A stretch of 34,100 nucleotides of DNA. Source: Candidatus Altimarinota bacterium (lineage in GTDB: Bacteria; Patescibacteriota; Gracilibacteria; BD1-5; UBA2023). A program made the translations under genes and the position numbers. Position 1 is the stretch's first letter. Every line of letters starts with the position of its first letter. The stretch lies in NCBI GenBank assembly GCA_028277205.1, contig JANQGT010000004.1:104348-138447 (forward strand), in the 5' to 3' direction. This document shows, piece by piece, positions 1 through 9,517 of this stretch. Below the pieces are notes generated by a model. It searched no databases and had not been told where the DNA came from. It worked only from the letters and a program-made list of their open reading frames with translations.

Positions 1-3000
1 AACGGAAGCAGCATCAGCATCCGGATCGTCGTACTCAAACGGTGCTCGACTGTCACCTGCGGTTGCGTCGTTACCGTCATCCGTCGCATCGACGATGTCG
101 ACAGGATTATCCGTAATGAGCGTTGTTCCAGCAAGCTTCGGGAGCGAGACCTGGATAAAGTCGTCATCATCTGCCTGCGACGCATTTCCACGGAGGATAA
201 ACAGCGTTGCGGACGTGAGTGTCAGACGGCTTCCAAAGTCGACGATGAGGTAGTTGACGTTGGACACACGTACTGCATAGTACGAAAGCGAGTTCGTCGT
301 GGTCGCATCGGATCCATTGACGAAGAGCGTGAGGTTTGACAGTCGGTAGTCATCCTCATTGTCGACGGAGTCGGCGTCAGCACCATCGGTATCCGCACAG
401 GATCCCGAAGTTCCTCCGCTTTCGATAGCACAGAAGATGGCGTTTGCCTGAGCTCCTCCCGAGCTAAAGTTTACCTCGTCAAGGTCGTCTCCACCAATTT
501 GTCCGGTAATCTTGAACACCAAGCGAGTGAGCGAGATCGGTCCTGCCGAGTCGGGTGTGACGGTGAATCGGAAGAGATCCTGATCCCCGACTGCGAGCGT
601 CGCGCTGACGCGGCTCGGATCCGTGAATGTCGGCTGGGACTTACGCAGGACGAAGATCTTACCGATCGTGTCGTCGAGCGCGATTTCGTTATCAGCGTTC
701 GCTGTGTCCTTTGAGTAGAGAACCGTGACAGCATCACCGGTCGACTCGGATTCGAGATCGATACGGTTCAGCATGAGGTTGATATGTCGTCCCGAAAGAT
801 TGTTGTCTATCGTCGGCTCGTTGAGCGTTGCGCGGACGCGGAGATAGACATTGTTGTTCTTCGCGGGGATGATCGCATTTTGATCGGAGATGTCGGAGTT
901 GTCGTAGACGGATCCGTTGACTTCTCCCTGCCCATCCTCGTCGATTCGGTAGATCATACCGTTGTTGTAGTCGAGGTTTGCGATCTTCGTGTACGATCCA
1001 TTTGCTCCGTTTGTCGAGATTTCGAGCTCGAGCGAGCTAAAGAACGTATCACGAGAGTCGACCTGGTATCCCTCGTCGTTTGTCGCGTTGACATCGGCGA
1101 CATTGTCGACGATTCCTCCGATACCGGCTACTGCCGTATCCTCATCTCCATTTTCAGTGTGCTGGATAAAGATGGGATCTGCCGCGATGTAGCTGACCTG
1201 GCTATTGAGTGCCGTGTCGAGATCGGTATCCTCCACTGTCGCAAGCGAAGAATCGAGTGCGAGGTTTGCGAAAGAAATTCCGGCGAGATCGAGATCATCG
1301 ACGTCCGCACGGACATTCCAGATACCGAGCGTCTGCGGCGTGTTGCTTCCGATGAGGATGTCATCGGCGACATTATGCTGCTCGTCGAATCCGGTGAGCG
1401 TACCGGTATCCGCGTAGGTAAAGGTCGCGGATGCGATACTGAGGCTGTCCGGAGCGGGATCACCAGAGTTGTTTGCAAACTGTGCGGTGACATCGTCTAC
1501 CGTGAGGGATATCGTATCGTCCCCTCCGGTGAAGTCCGTGGACTCAACCGTACCGACGATGGAAAGCTCGCGCGATCCGTTTTTCGGAATGCGGAAGTTT
1601 GTCAGTGACATGGTTCGGTCTGTGTCGTCAATCGTGACGCTCGTGAGCGGCGAGGACGAAACTACCTGTCCGTCAATGTCTCCATCGCGGGCAACGACCT
1701 GATTGAAGAAGATTTCATCCGTCTCTCCTCCGGCTCCGGCAAAGTCCATCGAGATATTCGAGATGATGACTTCGTCGATATCCGTGTTTGAGAATCGGAT
1801 GCGCAAAAGCTCAAGTGTCGTATTTCGCACGACGGTGCGGCTTCCGATGGAGTCCGCTTTCGTGATGGAAATGTCGGAGTCTCCGATGGAGATCGTAGAG
1901 CTGCGAGCCGTACCGACGATGTCGGTCGTGGATGCGCTGTTGTCTCCGACGCTCGTGCTGGTCGTATCGACCTTGCGTCCGTTTCCGATGTATTCGAGTC
2001 CATTCTTAAAGGAGTCCTCGTTTATGATAAACTGATATCCGGTGTAGAAATCGGTATCGGTTTGATTTGTAAAGTCGACGCTGACTCTGAGCTCTCCCGT
2101 ACCGGCAGGCAGATCGAATGCGGTGGTCGTCTCGTATCCGGTATCACTGGTGGTACCGTCGAGATCCGTAGCATCCGTGACGGCAGTACCGACACGCGTA
2201 GAGCTGCTGGGTGTGATGTCGTCGATCAGACGATCGTTGTAGTAGATCTTGATGCGGTCGACATTTGCCTCGAATCCTGCAAAGTCATCTCCATCACCAC
2301 CATCCGAGGGCGACTCGACAAAGATGCTAATACCATCCTCGGAGCGAACTGCCTCGGAGATCACCATCTGTGCGACGAGCGCAACATTATCGTTGGTGTT
2401 CGGGACTTTCGTCGTGGAGCTCGGGCTCGAAGAATCGCGAGAAATAGTTACTCTCCCGAGATTGAGCGTTCGAGTTCCAAATGCTTCGCTGTTTCCATCT
2501 TCGAATGTAACAGCGGCTCCAAACTCTGTCGTCTCTTCGATGACGTCGACATCTTCAGAGCGGCGAACCTCAAAGGAGAAGCTATCGCGTCCCTGCTCAC
2601 CGGTGATGATGTCTCCGCGCAGAACGACATTTTCGATGTCTCCCTGCTCGATTTCAAACCCTTCATCTGCAAAGTAGATGATGAGGTCGTTTCCATCGTA
2701 CTCTACGCTATCAGAAATCTTTTGATTGCTTGCGTCGAAGAGTCCGACATTTTCGAGCTGGTCGAGATCCGCCGATCCGTTATTGCGGAAAATGATCGAT
2801 TTCAGGATGAGATCGACATTGGAGTTGGTGCTCGATCCCTGGTTTTCGAGCTGGATATTGCTCGTCAGATCGATGTTTTCCGATCCGACATCGACAGTCG
2901 TATTCGTCACTGTACCGCTGATATTGAGCGGAGTGAGCGAGTAGTTTGACGTCGTGAAAGTGTTTGACGTGACAGGCAGTCCGAGAACGTCTCCACCGGC

Positions 3001-4200
3001 CGTCTCGACATCCGAAAGCTCGAATGCGATCTGGTCTCCGGTATCCTCGTTATCGCTGTCCATCGACATAAACACGCGTGCCGTTATCGTCGAGCTCGCA
3101 CGAATGACAAGCGGATTCGAGAGCGGCATGTTGACGATGCTGTCGGAGTTGATCGAGCGGGGCGATGTCAGACGGATTCCGTCGACCTCCACCCAGAGGC
3201 GATCAATGTTGTTTCGCGAGGAGAGACCGACATGCTTGAATGTCAGACCATCGATGCGAACATCCTCATCCCCGGCAGTAAAGTCGAGAGCCATGATGTA
3301 GACCTTCGATCCGTTTGACGGGATATTTTGCGAAGGCGGAGAGAGAGGCGACAGATCAACCTCGAGATCTCCAGCACCGACGACAGTCGTATCGGTGTCA
3401 TCATCAGTGTCATCACTGGTATCATCCATGTCGTCAGTCGTGTCATCATCGGTATCATCCATATCCTCGCTGTCAGTGTCATCATCGGTGAGATCGTCAT
3501 CTCCGAAGAGATCGGAGAGATCGAAGTCATCGAATTCATCATCTTCGTCGTCCATATCGTCGGTATCCATATCGTCGGTGTCATCGACATCTACGATAGA
3601 AAGTCCGGCGCTATTTGCCGCGACCTTGAATGCTTCACCGCGAGTTGCCGTATCATTCGGGCGAAACATGGACGCCTGCGAAACGATACCGGCTGCAGCT
3701 GCAGCATTGATGTATCCGGCGAGATCTCCCGTTCCGGATATATCCTGAAATCCGGCATCAACGCTCGTCGGAGCGATATTCTGGGATTCCAAGAGGATCT
3801 TGACCATCTCGGCTCTCGTGACGAGATCGAGGGGTCGGTAGTTGGCGTTAGCCGTAGAAACCATACCGAGATCAGCGGCGGTTTCGATGTGCATACAGAG
3901 ATCTCCGAGCGATGCATCGACATCACCGAAGACAGTCCCCGTACAGCTCATCAGTTCGACGCTAGAGTCGTCGAGCATCTTGAGATTGACTCCGATCTTT
4001 GCCATTTCGGCACGTGTCAGAGCATCCCCAAGACGGTATCCCTCGACAGTCGCGACGCTATTGACAACGCCAGCGTTTGCGAGAGCGTCAGCGTAGGGCA
4101 CAAATTCGCTTTGCGCATTGACGGAAATGGCGGGAGCCATCGTCGTAGCAGCAATCGCGAGTGCACTCACCGCAGACAGGGTCTTGCGAAGTGTACTCAT
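1..4200 (-). CDS. SLH-domain surface (S-layer-like) protein, C-terminus beyond window
   Basis: This frame is open for 1,400 codons from ATG at 4200 to the window edge, so the C-terminus is missing. Residues 1-29 form a signal peptide (hydrophobic core LSAVSALAIAATTMAPAIS, likely cut after VNA). Residues about 33-200 contain three SLH-like repeats, seen as recurring TRAEM/TRGE and F-x-D motifs; SLH domains usually bind cell-wall polysaccharide. Residues about 200-272 are a highly acidic linker rich in Asp, Thr and Met. The rest is a long Ser/Thr/Asp/Asn-rich series of beta-type segments, with no catalytic motif recognised. It is probably an S-layer or other cell-surface protein; the exact role is inferred. 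There is no in-frame TGA at all although glycine is frequent, unlike neighbouring genes. Transcription probably starts near 4602, leaving a leader of about 400 nt. Confidence 0.85.
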   Translation of the reverse strand, partial: MSTLRKTLSAVSALAIAATTMAPAISVNAQSEFVPYADALANAGVVNSVATVEGYRLGDALTRAEMAKIGVNLKMLDDSSVELMSCTGTVFGDVDASLGDLCMHIETAADLGMVSTANANYRPLDLVTRAEMVKILLESQNIAPTSVDAGFQDISGTGDLAGYINAAAAAGIVSQASMFRPNDTATRGEAFKVAANSAGLSIVDVDDTDDMDTDDMDDEDDEFDDFDLSDLFGDDDLTDDDTDSEDMDDTDDDTTDDMDDTSDDTDDDTDTTVVGAGDLEVDLSPLSPPSQNIPSNGSKVYIMALDFTAGDEDVRIDGLTFKHVGLSSRNNIDRLWVEVDGIRLTSPRSINSDSIVNMPLSNPLVIRASSTITARVFMSMDSDNEDTGDQIAFELSDVETAGGDVLGLPVTSNTFTTSNYSLTPLNISGTVTNTTVDVGSENIDLTSNIQLENQGSSTNSNVDLILKSIIFRNNGSADLDQLENVGLFDASNQKISDSVEYDGNDLIIYFADEGFEIEQGDIENVVLRGDIITGEQGRDSFSFEVRRSEDVDVIEETTEFGAAVTFEDGNSEAFGTRTLNLGRVTISRDSSSPSSTTKVPNTNDNVALVAQMVISEAVRSEDGISIFVESPSDGGDGDDFAGFEANVDRIKIYYNDRLIDDITPSSSTRVGTAVTDATDLDGTTSDTGYETTTAFDLPAGTGELRVSVDFTNQTDTDFYTGYQFIINEDSFKNGLEYIGNGRKVDTTSTSVGDNSASTTDIVGTARSSTISIGDSDISITKADSIGSRTVVRNTTLELLRIRFSNTDIDEVIISNISMDFAGAGGETDEIFFNQVVARDGDIDGQVVSSSPLTSVTIDDTDRTMSLTNFRIPKNGSRELSIVGTVESTDFTGGDDTISLTVDDVTAQFANNSGDPAPDSLSIASATFTYADTGTLTGFDEQHNVADDILIGSNTPQTLGIWNVRADVDDLDLAGISFANLALDSSLATVEDTDLDTALNSQVSYIAADPIFIQHTENGDEDTAVAGIGGIVDNVADVNATNDEGYQVDSRDTFFSSLELEISTNGANGSYTKIANLDYNNGMIYRIDEDGQGEVNGSVYDNSDISDQNAIIPAKNNNVYLRVRATLNEPTIDNNLSGRHINLMLNRIDLESESTGDAVTVLYSKDTANADNEIALDDTIGKIFVLRKSQPTFTDPSRVSATLAVGDQDLFRFTVTPDSAGPISLTRLVFKITGQIGGDDLDEVNFSSGGAQANAIFCAIESGGTSGSCADTDGADADSVDNEDDYRLSNLTLFVNGSDATTTNSLSYYAVRVSNVNYLIVDFGSRLTLTSATLFILRGNASQADDDDFIQVSLPKLAGTTLITDNPVDIVDATDDGNDATAGDSRAPFEYDDPDADAASV

Positions 4201-4362
4201 AGAGAGTGTATTCGTAAGAAAATAAAATGGAGCGTGAAAGCCGATCACAGGCATTGCCACGCCGTTTTGGGAAAGTCGAGCCTCGCATTTCGCACCAAAT
4301 CAAGTACGAGTACGAAAAAGCTCGCAGGGTTCATCACGAAAGCTTGCGCCTTCGGACGAACA

Positions 4363-4378
4363 GGTTAAAGCTTTAACC
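4363..4378. promoter_or_regulatory. Perfect 16-bp palindrome in the surface-protein leader
   Basis: GGTTAAAGCTTTAACC is a perfect palindrome 163-178 nt upstream of the surface-protein start codon. Such a site is typical of a dimeric DNA-binding protein, but no regulator is identified and the function is inferred only from symmetry. Confidence 0.35.
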
Positions 4379-4569
4379 TCCGGTCATCGCCCGTAAATCG
4401 GGGACGACGAGAGGACGAAGAGGAGTATAAATATGATACGGCAAACCCACCGCAAAGAGGCAATGAGCGCCCTACTCTCGCTTCGTTCTCCCGTCGTTTC
4501 ATACATGATACCCCGAAAAACAGTCGAGACCGACGGCAGTATGATATGGATATGAGTATGTTAATGATC

Positions 4570-4606
4570 GCACGAACTCAGGGGGCTTTCCCCGGATCGT
4601 TCGTGC
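4570..4606 (-). other. Hairpin at the start of the surface-protein leader
   Basis: GCACGAAC and GTTCGTGC form a perfect 8-bp outer stem around an inner GGGG-AAAG-CCCC stem. It lies directly after the predicted -10 and overlaps the predicted transcription start. No T-run follows on either strand, so it is not an ordinary terminator. It could be a 5' mRNA-stabilising structure or a regulatory site. Confidence 0.4.
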
Positions 4607-4608
4607 CC

Positions 4609-4636
4609 ATTATCGGAAGCGACTCTGAAAAGTCAA
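4609..4636 (-). promoter_or_regulatory. Putative promoter of the SLH surface protein gene
   Basis: On the minus strand a -35 TTGACT (4636-4631) and a -10 GATAAT (4614-4609) are separated by 16 nt, close to the sigma-70 consensus. The predicted start is near 4602, just after the end of the upstream pseudouridine synthase gene and about 400 nt before the surface protein ATG. Confidence 0.55.
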
Positions 4637-4718
4637 TTTCCGAAGCGCATTATTCACACTCTCTTCACAATTGACCCCTACTTGTTTGCACATTCGCTGA
4701 AGATATTTGGTAAGGTCT

Positions 4719-5471
4719 TTACGTGTTTTTTCTTATTTCATACGTCTCATCATTACGAGCACTATTTCAAAAAATCCGCGCAAAGAGCGCTTCCTGCTCT
4801 CATTTCGAGAGTGTTCGATACGCGCCTTCAGGCAGATTTCAGAGGACGAGATTTTCGATGCGGATACGTTTCAGGCGTTTCACCGTATGCCCCACCGCCT
4901 CCACCATGCGGCGGATCTGTCGATTTTTCCCCTCTCGGAGCGTGATGAAAAAGCTTCACGAGTTGTGTCGACGAATGTCCGCGGGGAGCGTCCGAACACC
5001 ATCGAGGATATTCACCCCTCTGGAGAGTCGTGCGAGCTCAGAGTCTTCGATGCGTCCGTACACCGTCACGAGGTATTCTTTTTCGTGCTCGTATCGCGGA
5101 TGCATGAGAAAATTCGAAAGGCGTCCGTCATTCGTCAGCAGGATGAGTCCCGTCGTATCCTTGTCGAGACGCCCTACGGGAAAAATGCGCTCCGGAATGT
5201 CGACAATGTCGAGTATCGTTTTTTCTCATTTTTGTGCGCATGTCGTCACGATACCGCGCGGTTTATGCAGCATATAGTAGACAAGATCTTTTTGTTTCTC
5301 GACGATCATGTCGTCCATCTCCACCGTGTCGATCTCAGGATCTATCACCTGTCCGATATGGGCGATTTCACTATTGACGCGTACGAGCCCGGCGGCGATA
5401 TACTCCTCCGCTTTTCGGCGGGAGGCGATACCCGAGTCGGCGAGGTATTTATGCAGACGGAGTTTTGGCAT
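4719..5471 (-). CDS. RsuA/RluB-family 16S/23S rRNA pseudouridine synthase
   Basis: The 250-aa product isomerises a specific uridine to pseudouridine in ribosomal RNA. An N-terminal S4 RNA-binding domain (residues 1-60, LHKYLADSGIASRRKAEEYI) is followed by HKPRG and the catalytic motif GRLDKDTTGL with its Asp, then the family C-terminal motif EGKNRQIRRM and LG-NLPEG. Five in-frame TGAs (the first at residue 82, another at residue 172) read as Gly; without this the protein stops at residue 81. The TGA just before NLPEG falls on the conserved Gly. ATG at 5471 is chosen because it begins the S4 domain; upstream extension is not protein-like. No Shine-Dalgarno is seen. RsuA versus RluB or RluE substrate cannot be decided. 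Confidence 0.88.
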
Positions 5472-5545
5472 GCTTATTTGCGCATTATCAGATAGTGGTG
5501 AGGCAATAGCGACAGAAGAGAGAAATCGTATAATGGTTAGCTCGA

Positions 5546-6427
5546 CTACGAATCGACGGGATTCGTAATGATACGCACTTCTTCTTCGAGGTCGATACCG
5601 TATTTCTCGCGGACGGTCGTTTTCGCGAGATCGCGCAGCGCGATGATGTCGCGCCAGTTTGCATTGTCGACATTCAGAAAAAAATTGCCGTGTCGCTCGC
5701 TGATCTCGGCACCGCCGATACGCGTTCATTTCAGTCCGGCATCGTCAATGAGTTTTCCGGCATAGTATGGATACGGATTTTTGAAAAATGATCCGCACGT
5801 AAATCCCTTCGGTTGTTTCAGCTGACGAAACTCGACACCGTCACGATACCGATCGGGGTCGAGATCGCGCGAGAGATCGAATGTCGCCGATACCACCAGT
5901 TTCGAGCGATCGGATTTGAGAATACTCGTACGATAGTCAAATTTCATATCCGCTTTCGAGAGTGTTTCAAACTCACCATTATCGACATTGTAGACACGCG
6001 CCGAGTGAAAATATTTTGCAGTATCCAGCCCGAAACATCAGGCATTTCCCACGACGGCGCCGCCGATAGTACCGGGCAGCCCCATCCATCGATCCATGAT
6101 GGGGAGATGGTGCTTTCGATCGAGAGCGACCACGAGCGGCGTGACGACCTCGCCCGCCATGGCAGTGAGCTGCAGACTTTCATCCAGCTCCCAGCCCTTC
6201 GGTGCCATACGGATGACGATCCCATCGTAGACATCGCACGCAAAGACGACATTTGATCCGCCGCCGATGATGACGTACGGGAGTGAATTTTCCCGTATGA
6301 ATGCGAAAATCTCCGGCAGATCATCGACTGTCTGGCTGTCTACTATGTCTACAAAGTAGCGCGCCGTCGCATCGAGACGGAGGGTCGTGTATTTTTTGAG
6401 GGGAATGTTTTGCTGAACGATTTGCAT
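5546..6427 (-). CDS. murB: UDP-N-acetylenolpyruvoylglucosamine reductase
   Basis: MurB reduces UDP-GlcNAc-enolpyruvate to UDP-MurNAc with NADPH and FAD in cytoplasmic peptidoglycan synthesis. The 293-aa sequence has the FAD-binding motif IIGGGSN, GLPGTIGGAVVGNAG, the central domain, and the C-terminal GLK-G-TRIGGAEIS and HGNFFLN motifs with the catalytic-region Ser and Glu. Two in-frame TGAs fall exactly on invariant glycines (GNAG and LKG). The stop is TAG at 5546-5548. ATG at 6427 is preferred over an in-frame TTG at 6433. The gene lies between uvrA and the pseudouridine synthase, all on the same strand; its presence argues for a peptidoglycan wall. Confidence 0.93.
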
Positions 6428-6484
6428 GGACAATACGGCAATCTTATTGCAAAAAATTTTCGTAAATTCTATTTCACAGGTGAA

Positions 6485-9358
6485 TTATACCGATGCTTTT
6501 TTATTTTCAATGCAGCCATTTTCAAACCGCTGCATATGTCCCCACAGTGCCTCCCCCGTCGCAGATGTTTTGCATTTCATGCATCCGGCGACATTTCCGG
6601 TATACACGATTTTTCCTCCCTCGTCACCCCCGCGCGGACCAATGTCGATGATATGATCGGCGGCGGCGATGATATCCAGATGATGTTCGATGACGACGAC
6701 ACTATTGCCACGCGTGACCAGCTCGTGGAGGATATCGAGGAGTTTTTGCACATCGGAAAAATGCAGTCCGGTCGTCGGCTCGTCGAGGATGTAGAGCGTC
6801 TTTGACGTAGACACTTTCGCGAGATCAAAGGCAAGCTTTACGCGCTGCGCCTCTCCACCGGAAAATGTCGGAGCGGACTGCCCGAGCGTGATATAGCCGA
6901 GACCCACCTGCACGAGCGTGTCCAAAATGCGCCGGATCCGCGGAAATACCGAGAAAAATTCCGCCGCCTCTTCGACAGTCATGGCGAGCACCTCGGCGAT
7001 ATTTTTTCCCTTGTAGCGCACCTCCAGAGTCTCGCGATTATACCGTGAGCCGTCACAGGCTTCACAGGTGACGTAGACATCCGGCAAAAAGTGCATCTCG
7101 ATTTTTTTGACACCCGAGCCCTCGCACACCTCGCAGCGTCCGCCTTTCGTATTGAAACTAAAACGTCCAACTTTATAGCCGCGTTTTTGCGCTTCGACTG
7201 TGGCTGCAAACACCTCGCGGATCGCCGTAAATACGCCCGTATACGTCGCGACATTCGAGTGCGGCGTCTTGCCGATGGGAGACTGGTCGATGATGATCGC
7301 TTTGTCTACATTGTCCAGTCATTGCACCGAGTCGACAGCACCGATCATGGCTCCACTGCGGTGAAAATGCTGCATCGCGGCATTGGCGAGCGTGTCGAGT
7401 ATGAGTGTCGACTTTCCTGATCCCGACACGCCCGTGACCACCGTCATCACACCGAGCGGGATGTCTACTGTGACATGCTTCAGATTGTTTTCCCGAGCAT
7501 TTTTGAGAGTGATCTTTCCCGATGATTTGAGCTTTCGCTTTGGTCGTTCGATGCGCTTTACTCCGGACAGATAGCGACCCGTTTCAGTCTTAGAAATCTC
7601 TATCAGTTTTCGAGGCGTCCCGGAAAAAACGAGATCGCCGCCATGCACGCCGGCACCCGGACCGATGTCAATGACGTAGTCGGCAGCTCGCATGATGTCT
7701 TCGTCATGCTCGACGACGAGGAGCGTATTACCGATTTTGGAGAGTTTTTTTATATTGTCAATGAGTCGATGATTGTCCAGAGGATGCAGCCCGATGGACG
7801 GCTCATCGAGGATATAGATGATTCCTTCGAGCTTTGTGCCGATCTGCGTCGCGAGGCGGATGCGCTGACTCTCGCCACCCGAGAGCGTAGACGCCCGGCG
7901 CGCAAGTGTGACGTAGTCAAGCCCTACGCCATCGAGAAATTCTAGGCGCTCCACGATATTTTTGAGGATGTTTTTGGCGATCTTTGCCTCGTTTTCAGAC
8001 AGTGTCAATCATCGAAAAAACGCAAGCGCATCACGAACCGAGAGTGCCGTCACCTCGCCGATATTTTTTCCGCCCACGAGGATGAAGAGCATCTCCGGCT
8101 TCAGGCGCGAGCCTCCGCACGTCTCGCACGTCGCCTCCGTCATATAGTGAGAGAGACGTTTATTAAAGGAATTGTCCGCGGCGTCACTCTCCCGATAGCG
8201 GCGCATGAGATTATTGATGATGCCCTCATAGCGTGACTGAAACGTGCGATTTTTGAGTCGCATTTCCTCGGTCGCACGCACCGTCACCGGCTCGTCGTCA
8301 CCATACAAAATGACTCGGCGCGCCTGTTTCGAGAGCTCTGCGTAGGGAATATTTTTGGGAATGCCGTGCCGCTCGCAGACAGCGTCGAGAATGGCGAGAT
8401 AGTAAATATGATTGCTCCAGGGGAGGATCGCCCCCTCGGCGAGGGTCAGTGCAGGATTTACCACATCCTGCTCGCGAAATGTCACGCGCGTGCCGAGTCC
8501 ATGGCAGTCCGGACAGGCTCCATGATGCGAATTGAAAGAAAAGTGCGAAATGGAAAGCTCGCGAAGCGTATATCCGCACTCGGGACACGAGGCTTTTCGG
8601 GAAAAGGTCTCCGAATGCCGAGAATCAGACAAGAAAACAATGAGTCGATCGTCACCGAGAGTGTACGCGAGAGAAAGCGATTCTTTGAGTCTGGAAGTAA
8701 ATTCGTGGACATCTTTGTCGACATTGTAGACAAGTCTGTCTACAACGATGGCAAATGTGTCCGGATTCGCAAGCGGACCGAGGCGCTCATCCCCGACGCT
8801 TGAGACCTCGCCATCATCGAAATAGCGGACATACCCTCTTTCCAGTACGAGTTTTCGCGCATCCTCATGGGTCTCTATCGACTCCGAAATCGGCGCCAGA
8901 ATCAGAAATTTTGTCCCGTTTTCGAGTCCGAAAACATACCGAACCGTCTCTTCGAGCGTGTGTTTTTTGAGCTCTATATTCGGATGATCCGGACAGTACT
9001 GTCGCCCGATGGTCGTATACAGCAGGCGCAGATAGTCATAAATTTCCGTGATCGTCCCGACGGTCGAGCGCGGATTTGACGAGACGGTTTTTTGGCTGAT
9101 ACTGATAGTAGGCGAGAGTCCGCGAATCTCTTCCACATGCGTATCTTCGCTCATATTCGCGACGATCATACGCGCGTAGGTCGAGAGGCTCTCCAGATAT
9201 TTTCGCTGTCCCTCGGCATAGATCGTATCAAACGCGAGACTCGACTTTCCCGAGCCGGAGACGCCCGTGATGACCGTCAGCGCGTTTTTCGGGATCTTGA
9301 CGCTTATGTTTTTCAGATTGTGCGTGCTCGCATTGACGACTTCTAGAAAATCGGACAT
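6485..9358 (-). CDS. uvrA: Excinuclease ABC subunit A
   Basis: UvrA is the damage-recognition ATPase of nucleotide excision repair; it loads UvrB on lesions. The 957-aa protein has two ABC modules: Walker [10 protein letters not shown] at residues 32-40 and a second GVSGSGKST near residue 650, two signature regions ([10 protein letters not shown] and TFSGGEAQR), Walker [11 protein letters not shown] and [10 protein letters not shown], and zinc-finger Cys pairs (CPEC/CPDC, CEVC/CEAC). The motif [12 protein letters not shown] is diagnostic. In-frame TGAs at residues about 450 and 680 (before LDNVDK) are read as Gly; the standard code would give three fragments. Start ATG 9358, stop TAA. No Shine-Dalgarno is visible. 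Confidence 0.95.
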
Positions 9359-9517
9359 GGCAAGGCAAGAAGAAAGCAAAGAATCATGGTAGCCATTTTT
9401 TCATAATACTCAATACGAGGCGAGCCAAACACCCCTTTCGAGCACTTGCACAATGCAAAAAGAATTTTGAAACAGCAAGTATTTTCATAGGATGGGAAGG
9501 TTCCTTTCTCCAGATCC

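Larger units (their letters stand above)
4201..4718. other. Intergenic region / long leader of the surface protein
   Basis: These 518 nt between the pseudouridine synthase stop and the surface-protein start contain no ORF that I accept. They hold the promoter at 4609-4636, the hairpin at 4570-4606 and the palindrome at 4363-4378. I compared it by eye with conserved cores of SRP RNA, RNase P RNA and tmRNA and saw no match. An undescribed structured leader or small RNA remains possible. Confidence 0.5.

Noticed and set aside
4390-4610. tmRNA, RNase P RNA or SRP RNA in the long leader
   Set aside because: None of the conserved cores of these RNAs was seen on either strand.
5160-5232. Frameshift in the rRNA pseudouridine synthase near residue 82
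   Set aside because: It appeared only after miscounting an A-run. The minus strand has six As after the TGA, and the frame runs on through GEKTILDIVDI to GRLDKD without a shift.
5537-5567. tRNA-like GGTTAGCTC with a hairpin TACGAATC/GATTCGTA
   Set aside because: No acceptor or T-arm can be built; the hairpin overlaps the murB stop codon and lacks a T-run.
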